Positions 34,341 through 45,211 of a stretch of DNA of 64,000 bases are shown piece after piece (the stretch's first letter is position 1; each line of letters starts with the position of its first letter). Origin of the DNA: Ambrosia x helenae (taxonomy: Eukaryota; Streptophyta; Magnoliopsida; Asterales; Asteraceae); the NCBI GenBank assembly GCA_030844895.1, contig JAUTDX010000512.1, positions 46,797 to 110,796 of the forward strand, in the 5' to 3' direction. A model generated the notes under the pieces. The model did no database searches. It was not told where the DNA came from and saw only the letters and a program-made list of their open reading frames with translations. Made by a program: the position numbers and the translations under genes.

Positions 34341-34665
34341 ATGAATGCACACAACCGTGACTTTGACCCTAACAACCCATTTGGCCGACTTGAAACCCCA
34401 AATCCTAATCCGCCTCAAAACCGTAATCTACATATTCCGGGTTATTCACCCGACCTAGCGGCGTACGCACATCTTTTAATCGGCATGATTTATCCGCCAT
34501 CTCAATTTCCATTACCAAACATCTATGTTCCTATATCCTCATCTCAATTTCAACAATCGGGGAGGAGAATAAATGCGTTGATCGAGTTATTGTAAAATTG
34601 ACATCCGAAGAAGAAATAGTTTTAACCAAACCCGTATTTGGCTAAAATGCCAAACTTTTTTAACT
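34341..34665 (+). pseudogene. Fragment of a SANT/Myb-like ORF
   Basis: The ATG at 34341 opens an 84-residue Asn/Pro-rich stretch (PNNPFGRLETPNPNPP...). After the stop at 34593, the neighbouring frame reads KLTSEEEIVLTK, resembling the first helix of SANT/Myb-like domains (WTxEEExxLxK) found in PIF/Harbinger partner proteins. It then stops. This is at most a 5' fragment with a frame change, and the assignment is tentative. Confidence 0.3.
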
Positions 34666-35122
34666 CATAATTTCATCTTTCTACTATCCTAGTTACCAGA
34701 AATCAAATAACCTAATGTTTAGTGGTATGGTGTTGGTGTTTCTTAGCATAGACGAGAGTTCGAGCCTTACAAAAAGCAAAATGGGTGTATTTTAGGAGTA
34801 CCACAGGGGACTAAGATTTGGAGGTTGGCCTAAAAAAAGAACTAATGTCACTATCATTCGACTTACCTGTTCATAAACCCTATATCAAAAATAGTAATTC
34901 ATAAATATCTTGAAAGATGTTTGAATCCCAACCGTTAACCATATCCACCAAGGATAAGAGAGCCGCCACAACCGTGGGCCAATTGGCTGAGAGGGACTGG
35001 TAGCCACTAGTCGCTGGAGGTGCCGGGATGCTTCTCGTGCAACACGACCTTATTTTATATTTTTTAACTTTATCTACTTCTTTTCAGGTGAAAAGCTAGT
35101 AACTACTACTACTAGAGTGATA
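34666..35122. other. Intergenic; tRNA-like box at 34.71-34.79 kb
   Basis: TTTAGTGGTATGGTGTTGG and GAGTTCGAGCC are spaced like A and B boxes, and a SINE head is possible. Nothing else is recognised. Confidence 0.3.
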
Positions 35123-35262
35123 GGCATAGTATTAATACACCCCCTATTTAGGATTAATACACCCTGGCCCACATCACATACCAATAGGAGTCTGCCACAT
35201 ACCCCAAAATGTGATGTCACACACCCAGAATGTGACGTCACAGGGTGTGGTGTATGAAACCC
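35123..35262. repeat. CATACACC inverted-repeat element (copy 2)
   Basis: An inverted relative of the 9925-10053 repeat. It shares TTAGGATT(C/A)ATACACC, GGCCCACATC(A)CATACCAATA, TGTGACGTCAC and the GGTGTATGAAACCC end. Confidence 0.55.
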
Positions 35263-36005
35263 AGAACCCTTTAAAATTTTTAACATAACTATATAACTTG
35301 AAAGGTTTTTATATAGTTCTTTAAACTCTTTCAAAAACTTTTATAAACAAAATCTATATCATATGTGTTAACGGCAAAACTGAGTTCTAATATTGAAGAC
35401 TTTAATATTTATTTGTTGGGTTCAAGAACATCAACATTTGGTTGATCCAAAGTGTTTAATTAAATCACTACAATTAGTGAAAACATTGACGTCCGTAATT
35501 CTGACCAAAAAGAAAAATACATATACAACACTACCTGTATAGGCTGTAGTTTTGAGGTCTAGGCCCATTTAAAAAACACTAAAAGTGTATTATCATTGGG
35601 CTTATCAAAATTTAGGAGTTGGGCCTCTATATTTCCACACTCCAATCACTTGATTGAATCAAGTGTTATTAAATTTGGGCTCATAAAATACTTAAATTAT
35701 GGCCAGATATACCAAGAATTTTGGGTTGGGATTTTTGTGGTCGGATTCGATTTGGCATTTTGGTTTTAACAAATACGAATATCACTAGTCTACATAACAT
35801 ATAATATTTTGTTGATGTTTTTCTTTTGATAAATAACTAAAACCTTAAACCGGTAAACAGAAGTTCCAAAACATCTCTTTTACTCAATGTTTTTACGAAT
35901 TAAGATTTGATAACCTAAATCTCCGACTCATAAATAAAAACGCATATTATTTTTTTCAAACAATGGTCCATTTCTTCATTTTATGACTGTTAAATTACAT
36001 TAAAA
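35263..36005. other. Intergenic
   Basis: AT-rich. GGGCTT/GGGCCT words near 35560-35630 could be promoter-type site II motifs, but no gene follows. Confidence 0.35.
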
Positions 36006-36007
36006 CA

Positions 36008-36685
36008 GGCGGACGGGTAACAAGTTGCGTTGCCACACCTTTCTGAATCGCAAACCCTAATCTACTAAACATAAACCCTGCCCCCGGGATTCGAAACATT
36101 GCTATGAATAACCCGTTGGACCCTTGTTAGGAAACCGATAGCTTCCGGTGCCAAGGAGCCAAATGTATCAAAAGCCAAGAGGACGTAAACATGTTGGTTA
36201 TCTTTGCAAGCTTTGGCGTGTTTTCTACTTTCTTTGATTCCGCACTTCTCATTGCTTGTCCAGCCACGAAACCATTATCTTGTAAACCAACTAGCGGGGA
36301 CACACATATGAGGTCAACACAAGCGTGTTTCCCCCATGCCCAACCAAAGACCAGTAAATCCGCCAGGCGCAAAGTAGACCTTCCTTCCGTGGGGTCCGTA
36401 AGGAAATTCACTGGAGCCTCCTTCTTGGCCGAAATCCCGGCTCGCCTTAAAATATCCCATAGAACATCCCCCACCCAGTCATACCGGTATTTGAAATCGG
36501 TAACTCCTTGCAATGGACCGTGTGCTCCCCATATGAATCCAGTCAGGCTTTGCGGCAGATCGGACATGCTTCATCCTCAGGAAATAAGGGGACCATCAGA
36601 CGATATTTAAGAATTTTCCAGTATTCAACTGCGGACATGCTTTGGCCCAAACCCTAAATCGGGATAACAGTCAGGAAATCCTAGG
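36008..36685 (-). pseudogene. Decayed retroelement-like coding sequence (C-terminal zinc and PD-(D/E)XK-like region)
   Basis: On the minus strand, in at least three shifted frames, I read DFLTVIPI...SAVEYWKILKYRLM, then FPEDEACPICRK with a downstream GEHTVHCKE (a Cys/His zinc motif). Next come RRAGISAKKEAPVNFLTDP, STLRLADLLVFGWAWGKHAC and VDLICVSPLVGL, then LLAFDTFGSLAPEA and finally RLGFAIQKGVATQL. This order is found in a very abundant plant retroelement-related family. The ADLLV...KHACVDL stretch could be a nuclease core (D...D-x-K type), which is an inference. At least one in-frame stop and several frame changes make it a pseudogene without introns. Confidence 0.65.
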
Positions 36686-36726
36686 TATGAGGACTCTGCA
36701 AGCATTCAATTACCGCCTTTGGGTGG

Positions 36727-37683
36727 GGGGGGGGGGACAAACCAAAAACTTCTCCAATATTCTCAGCAATTTTGCTAAAAAGGGTATTTGCCAAAGTTTT
36801 TTGTGACTTTAGAGGGGTCGTGTCCTTATTAGAGAAACCGCCAAGATCAAACTTTTGGAGAGTTATTTAGGTGAACTCTTTCATGCAAATAATTGGTTTT
36901 AGCTTTTGAGGTACACTAGCTTTTGATTTAACATTACATACCTAACCACCTTCTTAAGAGAAGTGCACACGTCACAAGAAACGGCCGAGTTTCATTCCTA
37001 TGATGGATGTATAATGTATCTATCTTATTGCCAAATAATTGATACAAATTTAGGCCCACGTATGTCTAGTGTATACCTATATATTTTCTTTCTATAGTCT
37101 ATGTACCCGTTTGCTTGCATTTGGAGTTATTGTATTTCATTTCATTGAATGACATGAACAAAATAAATCTATGACTCATACTGATAAAGTGATTTAAAAA
37201 AAAATGGGGAGGGGGCAAACCAAACTTCTTTCATATTCTGAGCAATTTTGTTAAAAAGGACATTCGCCAAAGTTTTTTGTGACTTTAGAGGGGCAGTGTC
37301 TTTATTAGAGAAACCGCCAAGATCAAACTTTGAGAGACTTAGCGAATTCTTTCATGCAAATAATTGGTTTTAGCTTTTGAGGTACACTAGCTTTTGATTT
37401 AACATTACATACCTAACCACCTTCTTAATAGAAGTGCACACGTCACAAGAAACGGCCGAGTTTCATTCCTGTGATGGATGTATAATATATCTATCTCATT
37501 GCCAAATAATTGATCCAAATTTAGGGCCATGTATGTCTAGTTGTCTAGTTTATACCTATATATTTTCTTTCTATAGTCTATGTACCCGTTTGCTTGCATT
37601 TGGAGTTATTGTATTTCATTTCATTGAATGACATGAACAAAGCAAATCTATGACTGATACTACTGATAGAGTGATTTAAAAAA
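36727..37683. repeat. Tandem duplication, two copies, period 476 bp
   Basis: Copy 1 (about 36727-37203) and copy 2 (about 37204-37683) are nearly identical. Each starts with a G-rich run followed by CAAACCAAA and contains AAAGTTTTTTGTGACTTT (36793 and 37269) and GAAACGGCCGAGTTTCATTCC. Each ends in GTGATTTAAAAAAAA. Differences are scattered substitutions and a few small indels. No coding region lies inside. Confidence 0.9.
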
Positions 37684-37689
37684 AAGGGT

Positions 37690-38590
37690 ATACTCACAGA
37701 GTTAATAATCGGGCGTGTGGTACAAAAAAAAAAGATACATCTATGAACGTTAGCCCATGTGTTATAACCATCACTCAGAATTCCCGGCCATTTTTTGGCG
37801 TCACATCTTCACTTTCTCTATTATTTACCTTAACCACTTAACTAATGAATTATTTAATAAGACCATTTTGATGTCACATCTTCACTTCCATTTCGACACA
37901 CACTAAGTATTCGGGATATGTAATTGAAACTGTTGATTTCAATACCCAGGTCTGATCTTAATATTAGCGTTAGAAAGGAGATTCTCTATGTCTAGAATGT
38001 TCTTGGTGGACTCACTGATTTATTCTTTGTTCACACTATCCCATCTTGGAGTTGTATCAAATGTAACAAAACGTACGTAAGAGGGAGTCTGAAGGGCGAA
38101 TCATAGGAGACCACCATCCGTCATCCAACAATCAGATTGGATCATGTACATGTGTAAGTTAGAGATAAAGATGGAAAAGCTTCTAGAAAGTGCAGTGATA
38201 TAGCAAGAGGTAACCATTTCCTAGTTGGGTTAAGTCATATTTTATGGAAAACTTATTAGGTCTAACATTAAGAAAATTTTCGTCCGCGTCCTCCATCCCC
38301 ATCTATACAATTTAACAAAAAAAAAACATATTTTTCTCTTAACTTTGTTAACTTTTAAAAACATCTCACATTCAACTCTCTATCTCTATCTTACTCATAA
38401 ACACTTATTTTATTATTTTTTCTTGGTTTTATACACTTATAATCATACTCTATTTATTATACAGATTAACGAATAGTAAGTCTTTAAATATAAAGAGTCA
38501 CTTTAGTTTTCTATAATAAGTTCTATGTTATAGAGACTTTAATGTGATGAATGTTAGTGGATGGCCTTGAGGTGAAATAATGAGACAAGA
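37690..38590. other. Intergenic
   Basis: No gene recognised; AT-rich. Confidence 0.4.
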
Positions 38591-38594
38591 ATAA

Positions 38595-38907
38595 GAGCAT
38601 TCACAATAAATCCTTCATCTCCATCTCTATAATTACACTAAAAATCACTATCTTTCTCTCTCCTTTTCTATTTAATAATACTTATTCTATACTTTTATCA
38701 TTACCTTTTCTCTCTCCTCTACTTACAACCACTTTTAAAAATATATTAAAAAATTATAGAGGGTGAACAGTATCTCCTCCAAATTTACTGATGAACAGTG
38801 TCTCATCTATATATTTTCTCTCTCCTCTACTCACAACCACTTATACCCACTCTATATAATATAGAGGCCCCTCTCACACTATTATAGAGGGGCTATTGTG
38901 AATGCTC
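38595..38907. mobile_element. Tourist-like (PIF/Harbinger) MITE, TAA target site (second copy)
   Basis: GAGCATTCACAATAAATCC at the left and CTATTGTGAATGCTC at the right, with TAA on both sides (38592-38594, 38908-38910). It is the same family and size as 3547-3857, inverted relative to it. Confidence 0.85.
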
Positions 38908-38961
38908 TAAGAGTACTGAATAGTATAAAACTTTATCCAAATAAAAAATTTGGGGAAAATG

Positions 38962-39068
38962 CCATTGGGGTTGGTGGCCCAATGGTAGAAGCAAAGCTTC
39001 TAGGAACACTTAAGGGGGGGTCATGGGTTCAAGTCCCATAAGGAGTAGAAATTTGCCGTTCAAAAAAA
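38962..39068 (+). mobile_element. Short tRNA-derived SINE with LINE-type tail and 19-bp target duplication
   Basis: Box A TGGCCCAATGGTAGAAGC and box B GGGTTCAAGTCCC are spaced as in a tRNA gene. The body is only about 100 bp and ends AAATTTGCCGTTCAAAA. The flanks AAAAAATTTGGGGAAAATG (38943-38961) and the same at 39069-39087 are perfect. The tail matches that of the LINE at 30812-32761 at 15 of 16 positions. Confidence 0.85.
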
Positions 39069-39087
39069 AAAAAATTTGGGGAAAATG

Positions 39088-39819
39088 ATAACCTTAAAAG
39101 GTAAATATGAGAATAAGAATGGCAAACAATACATTATTTTTTAGACTGATTACGTCAAATTTCAAAATTTCCCACTAGATAACTTCATATTTTCTCAATA
39201 TAAGTTAGAAACCAATGTTTATATTTACTACTCAACAACAACAAACATCCAAACATACGCTTCTAGAGCTTTAGGTAGACGTCGCACAAAACCCTATCTA
39301 TAAAAGACACTCGTCATTTTGGTGAAAGTACAACTTAGGAATTTTGGTCTAGAAAGATAACGAAGGAAAAAGAAAATAAAACATGTGGTGTTCAAGAGCT
39401 TTCGTTCGGAGCAAAAAGAATTCCACGGATTATTAGCTTTTGGAAAGTTTCAATAGAAAAGAAATAGAAAATGTTATATTTTATATCAATAAATACTCTC
39501 TAAATGACATCTTATATTCCTACTTCCTCTAATAATCTTCTAATTTCCAATTAGTGACACAGGACAATTTATAATAAAATTGTTAATATTTAGTAAATTG
39601 CCAAAATTGTCCCTGTGGTTTGGCCAAATGTGTCACTTCAGCTCATTCTTTTAAAAATTGTTTGAACAGTTCTTGACTTTTGAGAAAATAGACCAAAACA
39701 GTCCAACGACTTAACCCAGTTCAGTTTTTGACGTTAAGTCAAGGGCATTTTCGACAACTCATGTATAAAATTATAACCAGACTTCCCTGACTCTCCTTTC
39801 CGCAGCTTGATACACACAA
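39088..39819. other. Spacer, with a MULE-associated leader from about 39590
   Basis: From about 39596 the phrase GCCAAAATTGTCCCTGTGG followed by TTTGGCCAAATGTGTCACTT begins a segment often seen beside plant DNA transposons. It leads into the ATG at 39820 and may be the 5' part of the MULE remnant. Nothing is recognised before it. Confidence 0.35.
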
Positions 39820-40640
39820 ATGGAAATTCACGATCGTAAGACGAGGAAGATGATACAATGGGTTGTACGAACTGGGAAGAGGAAGTCAATCTTAAAGAAC
39901 ACTACGGTAAGGCAATCTATCCACATCTTACATTGAAACTCAATGTTTATTATTCCCATAATGATCATAATATGCAAGTTGAAAATTTGGTTAACAATCA
40001 ACAACGCAGGTCACTCTACCGAAAAGTTTTCAATTAAAATTCGTCATGGCGTGGAGTTTACTAATCCAACAGAAGTAAATTTGATGTACGTTAACGGGCG
40101 GTTAACTACATCGATGAGGTGAACTCTGATTATTTCTCTATAGTCACCTTGTATGACATGCTGGTGGAACTTGGTTATTATCATGATGACGACTTTAGGT
40201 GTTACTATAGGCTACCATAGGAAGTCTTGGGACTGGGTTTAAGCCAACTATGACAGTAATGTGCATGTGTTGAACAAGATTGTTGAAACTGAGAAATAAA
40301 TTGATATATATGATGAGCATATTGATCTTGACTATGATACATTAAAAAACAGACTTGTCTTTCTTCAGCTTTGGCATGAGTAGGTTTGGCAGCAGATTGA
40401 GGATGATTCTTTTGAGCAGGTTGAGAATGATCCTTTTGAGCAGGTTGAGAATGATCCTTTTGAGCAGCTTAAGACGAAGGTTGAGCATGATGACCCAATT
40501 CCAGATATTGATCCAGATGTGTTGAAGTAGGCATTTGATTATCGTAATACAGAGGCAGATGATGATTGGTACGAAGATCCATATAAAGGGGAGTATGATC
40601 CGTTATATTCACCCTACTATTTAGATAATGATTGTCATTG
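39820..40640 (+). pseudogene. MULE-type transposon ORF fragment with PB1-like domain
   Basis: A possible first exon (39820-39906, starting MEIHDRKTRKM) ends at G|GTAAGG, and the acceptor GCAG|G lies at 40009. The second part reads EKFSIKIRHGVEFTNPTEVN, then YVNG, and in a shifted frame NYIDEVNSDYFSIVTLYDML and VELGYYHDDDFRCYYRLP. This is the PB1-like N-terminal domain of many plant Mutator-like elements. Several stops and at least one frame change follow, then an acidic stretch with three FEQVENDP repeats. The transposase core is absent. Confidence 0.65.
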
Positions 40641-40649
40641 GAAGTAGGT

Positions 40650-41343
40650 AGGTGTGCTAGTAGGTTAAGATCATGGTACTTCAGTGTTTTGGTATGATAA
40701 ACAATGGTAAGCTGATGTGGTATGTAAACTGATGGCTTGAACTTCACGCTTTTTGTATGTAAAATGTGGTTTGGCTATATTAGTGCAGCTGTTGACCCAT
40801 TTGACTTGATCATATATAATTGCATATATGTGTGCATATATGTGTAGTTGACCCATTTAGTGCATATATATATATATGCATATGCTGATGACCCATGACC
40901 CATTTGAACTTGCTGATGACCCATGACAAATGTGCAGTTGACTTGATCCACCCAAATGTGTCATACAGAGGCTGCATATATGTGTGCAAACATGCAGCAG
41001 TTGACTTCCAAATAGGTCAACAATTGACTTGCATATATGGGCTGGACCTGCACAAATGGTAGATAGCGTACAACATGGTAAATATGCACAAATCTACTGC
41101 CAACATAACACAACATACAAAAGTGCATATACACACAACATATCCATAACATTCAAAAGTCAACATATCCGAATACAAAAGATTCTAACAAAATATTACA
41201 TAAAGGTCACATTGTCATTCCATAACTACATAAACTACAACAAACCATTAACTAACCTACTAACTAGAAGTTCCACTGTCTTTCTTCCTCTTCTTGTTGC
41301 AAGTTCTAGAGCTTACTCTCCTTCCACTGACCATACCATAACC
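40650..41343. other. Repeat-like spacer rich in TGACCCATTT and GCATATATG
   Basis: The words TTGACCCATTTG, GATGACCCATGACC and GCATATATGTGTGCA recur irregularly between 40780 and 41040. No coding sequence is seen. Confidence 0.5.
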
Positions 41344-41644
41344 TAACATCCCTCATTAGCTAACATCTGTGATTCATGTTTAAGGATTTCAAAACCCAGT
41401 CACATCTACCTATTTGGGGACTGATACCCGTACACACCACACGAAAGGTGACATTGTCTTTACAGTCAATCAATAATTGCCTCCTATCAAACACGGCATG
41501 GTTTTTAACAAGTGTCTTGAAATTATCTTTATATCTAAAGGGATGGCCAAGATAAAAACGTGGATCTCCAATTTGATCATCATCAGTCAAACTCTCAGAG
41601 TCATCAACATCAGAACTGGAACTGGAATGTTTATCAGTCATCAT
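41344..41644 (-). pseudogene. MULE transposase N-terminal (MuDR-type) fragment, inverted
   Basis: The open frame on the minus strand (94 aa) reads GDPRFYLGHPFRYKDNFKTL, then VKNHAVFDRRQLLIDCKDN and CDWVLKSLNMNHRC. This matches the MuDR-type DNA-binding domain (a GxxFxxxxxFKxxVxxYAxxxRRxL pattern followed by C...CxW). An acidic Ser-rich stretch precedes it. In intact elements this domain follows the PB1-like part on the same strand, but here it points the opposite way. Confidence 0.7.
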
Positions 41645-43320
41645 AAGAACTGGATGTTTGCACCTGCAACATTATCAGTGCATAAGATTTTCATCATTAT
41701 TAGGGCATACAATGCACTCAATAATCAACAATGCAACTGTAAATAATCAACAATGTGGCTGTAAATCAGTATTTTCATCATTATATCATCTTTACATTTA
41801 AAGGGTTGACCAAGATAAAAATATGGATCTCCAATTTGATCATCATCAATCAATAATCAACAATGCAGCTGTAAATCAGTATATACATACCTAAACCCTA
41901 AATCAGTACATACATACATAAGTAACTTTCTTAAAACACAGAACACGGTATTTCAATTGGAAACAATACCAACAGTTTAAAAACTCGGTTTGTTGATAAA
42001 TCATAAAACCTACGAATGCCTTCCACACTGTCATGAGTAATTTCGTCTGCTAGCCAAGATGCATTACCAATTTAAATAAACCTACAAAACAATGTAACAA
42101 ATATGTAAATGATTGATACACTGACTGAGTTATAATAGTTTAAGTTTAATTATTCAAAACACACCATAAACCCTTTATTTTAAAACACAAACTTCTTTGT
42201 TGTAAAATCATCATTGTTTAATTAGATACTTTAACATCAACACGCTACCTAGAACGACACGTACCCATAACTAGTTTATCACCCATCTCGACCCATAACT
42301 ATGACTATGTAACTCCTTGCCTACAACCTACCATTTTCGCTTCAGCACATCATCATTACTCAAGACTAGCTCACATATACTCGTGACTCTATTGTACAAG
42401 GCACCCCAAGTACAATTAAACATAAAAAAAAATCTATGCTAGCATCTTTAACATGTACACAACATATACCTAGTGAATCATCTATACGCATGCAAATAAA
42501 TTACATAAGGCCGGTGGGAACCTAACACATAATTGGTCAAATCACCAAGAAGTGACCTCTTTTACTACCGTAGGGCATCCCTCTTATGGACATGTCCACC
42601 GCGGTAACTCACGTCTCATCCTCAATACTCATTACCCTAAAGCTAACAACTACATTGATATGCGGATACCATTTCTTAGATCGATGACCCCCAACTCAAT
42701 GACTTGACGCCACCCGAGTGTCATGATTTCATCACGAGTACCTACATCAGCTCTTCAAAGATGATACATCACATACACACTTAGTCACACACACTATGTC
42801 TATGACTTCATCCTCATACTATAAATAAATTAACCGCACACTTGTATGATTATCTTTAAACCCCGCATGTTTAATTCTAAGGCGAAAAAATCACACACTA
42901 AATACTTTCTCTCAACGTATTAACGCAAACCCCTAGACTCGTATTTTGATTACCAAAAATAAGGACCTCAAAGCATCTACGCTTATAACTCATCACCATA
43001 TCCTCCCCCTCCCCCTCTCATCTCCTCCCTGCCAACCTGCCACCGCCTCCTCTCCCCCTCCTTCGTTGTCGGCTCCTCCTTTCCTCCACGCTGCTTAATG
43101 GTTCATTCAGCACAGTCATTCTGAGATACAACCAAACAGCGCTTAATGGTTCAACACGTTAGAGCCTCTTACTCATTCAGAACTCTTACTGGTTCAACAC
43201 TTACTAGTTTTCATTTATTTTACTTTTCTTGGCAACCAAGAACATATAAAATGAACCACACTTGTCATAAGGTTTTCAAAATTGATTTATTTCTATACAA
43301 ATATGATTGTATAATGTGAG
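41645..43320. other. Intergenic; PIF-MITE-like fragment at 43.1-43.2 kb
   Basis: No gene. GCTTAATGGTTCAACAC and AGAGCCTCTTACTCATTCAG at about 43140-43200 are pieces of the MITE family found at 43324. A pyrimidine tract lies at 43005-43085. Confidence 0.4.
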
Positions 43321-43323
43321 TTA

Positions 43324-43638
43324 GGGGCTGTTTGGTTGATTAAGTGCTGAATTACTAAGATGTCTGAATGGTTAAGAGGTATGTATGGTTAAGTGCTGAA
43401 TCATTAAGTTGGCCCTCTTAATGGTTAGTTTTCTTGTCACACATTGGTATGAGAGTTTCATTAAGGTTCAGCCTAGTTCAGTGCTTAATGATTCAGTGCT
43501 TAATGGTTCAGCAACATCCCAAGTCTTAATGATCCAACCTTAACCATTCCATTCAGAGGCTGAAACAAACGCGCTGAATGCTGAATCATTCAGCACTGAA
43601 TGGTTAAGAACCTCATTAAGAGGCTACCAAACAGCCCC
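43324..43638. mobile_element. PIF/Harbinger-type MITE, TTA target site (complete copy)
   Basis: GGGGCTGTTTGGT and ACCAAACAGCCCC are perfect 13-bp outer inverted ends, flanked by TTA (43321-43323, 43639-43641). The interior repeats GAATGGTTAAG and CTTAATGATTCAG words, as in the copy at 7656. Confidence 0.9.
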
Positions 43639-43641
43639 TTA

Positions 43642-44535
43642 GATAATGTATTTTCACTGACTATAAAGTATTTAAAAAAAGTTATTTCATTTGAATTGTT
43701 CAATTTTTATCCACCACGACCTATTAAGGTTTAGCATAAAATTTTCAAATTTGTAGTCTTGACAAGAAAAGGGAAACAAAAAGAAGACCGGAAACTAAAA
43801 TTGTTCACATTGCCACATAAAAAGTGTTTGGATTCTTTTATTATTTATTTTTTAAATAGTTTTTTTGTAATACCTTAGCCTACATAGAGAGATGGTGAAA
43901 ACCCTCTAAATTACCCCGTGTAACAAAAAAAAAAAAAAATAGAAAACTTTAGGGCACGTGACATACATGTATTTTTGAGTTTTGGAAGAAAAAAAAAACG
44001 CCAAGTTGATTTTTAGAAAAAAATAAATAAATATGTTTTCTTGTGTATGTAATATATGTTACACATGCTACACAAAGAAACTTATTGTTTTAAAAAAAAA
44101 ATTCTCCAAACGCTTTTTGTATTTTTTTCCCAAAACTTTAACAAACATGTATATTACATGCCCTAAAACTTTCAGATAAAAATATTTGTCAAACTTTTAT
44201 GGGTTTCATTTTATCCTTCTCCTATGTATCCTATGTATGTATGATTGGTATACATATGATTTGAATTATATATTTGATCAAATGTTGCATTCAACTTAAT
44301 ACAAGGGGAGTCTAGAGATGTTGAAGATAACATGTTGGTTATTGTTTATTCGATGATTGACGATCCAACACTACTACTAGATGCGAATTTTTTTTACTTG
44401 TGTACGTCGAAAAAAAAAACGTTCGCTAAATCAATCACTGAAGTATGACATAAATAACGTGTACATATAAGTTCTTTTTAGCCGATCCTATTTGGAGGGT
44501 GAGACTAACAGCATATGACTTTGTATTTTTGTCAC
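43642..44535. other. Intergenic
   Basis: AT-rich, with poly(A) tracts; nothing recognised. Confidence 0.4.
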
Positions 44536-44543
44536 CTTGGTAT

Positions 44544-44750
44544 AGTGGCGAAGGATTATGGAGGCTAGGGTTGCCCCAACCCTCATCGTTTTTTGGCTTA
44601 GTGGTAGTAGTTTGCGATTTTCGTTGGTAATTTTTATATGAATTGAGTCCGGCTCCACTTGATTTGATCTTCCGCCCCCACCGATAGGAAAAAAATTGGG
44701 TCTTGTGATTTTTGACTCCCACCACTATTTTTTTTCAAGCTTCGTCACTG
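44544..44750. mobile_element. hAT-type MITE, degenerate 8-bp target duplication
   Basis: AGTGGCGAAGG at the left and CTTCGTCACTG at the right are inverted ends. The flanks CTTGGTAT and CTGGGTAC match at 6 of 8. It shares the interior phrase GCTTAGTGGT...AGTTTGCG(A/G)TTTTCGT with the element at 46613. Confidence 0.65.
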
Positions 44751-45053
44751 CTGGGTACCAATTATTTATTTATTTTAAAAAATAAATGCTTTTTTAGTCT
44801 TTTTGAAACGTATATCATCCTAATGCATTGACTAGTTTTATTTGTTACAGCATGTTAGATCATTTCAACACTTTGAATTAAAATATTGTACATGTATATC
44901 ATTTTCAAAAGGATTTATGTGTTAGTCATTTTAAAAAATAAATAAATACTGGTATGTGTAAAGTAGGGGAGTAAAAGGGAATGAATTTTGACAATTTGTT
45001 GCTGTCAAAGAAAACGGTAGAGAAATACTCTTGATATATAATATGGCACAGTT

Positions 45054-45203
45054 AGTGGCGAAGCTTGAAATTTTTTTTTGAGTGTCGAAAGTCACCAAAC
45101 CTTAAATTGTGTTTTTCGATAAAAAAAATAAGTAAAATTACACTACGGAGCAGAAGGTAGGGGGCTAGGGCACTCCCTGTCCCCAACTAAGCTTCGCCCA
45201 TGA
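45054..45203. mobile_element. hAT-type MITE, 7 of 8 target duplication
   Basis: AGTGGCGAAGCTTG and TAAGCTTCGCCCAT are inverted ends, with flanks GCACAGTT (45046-45053) and GCACAGTA (45204-45211). Confidence 0.7.
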
Positions 45204-45211
45204 GCACAGTA

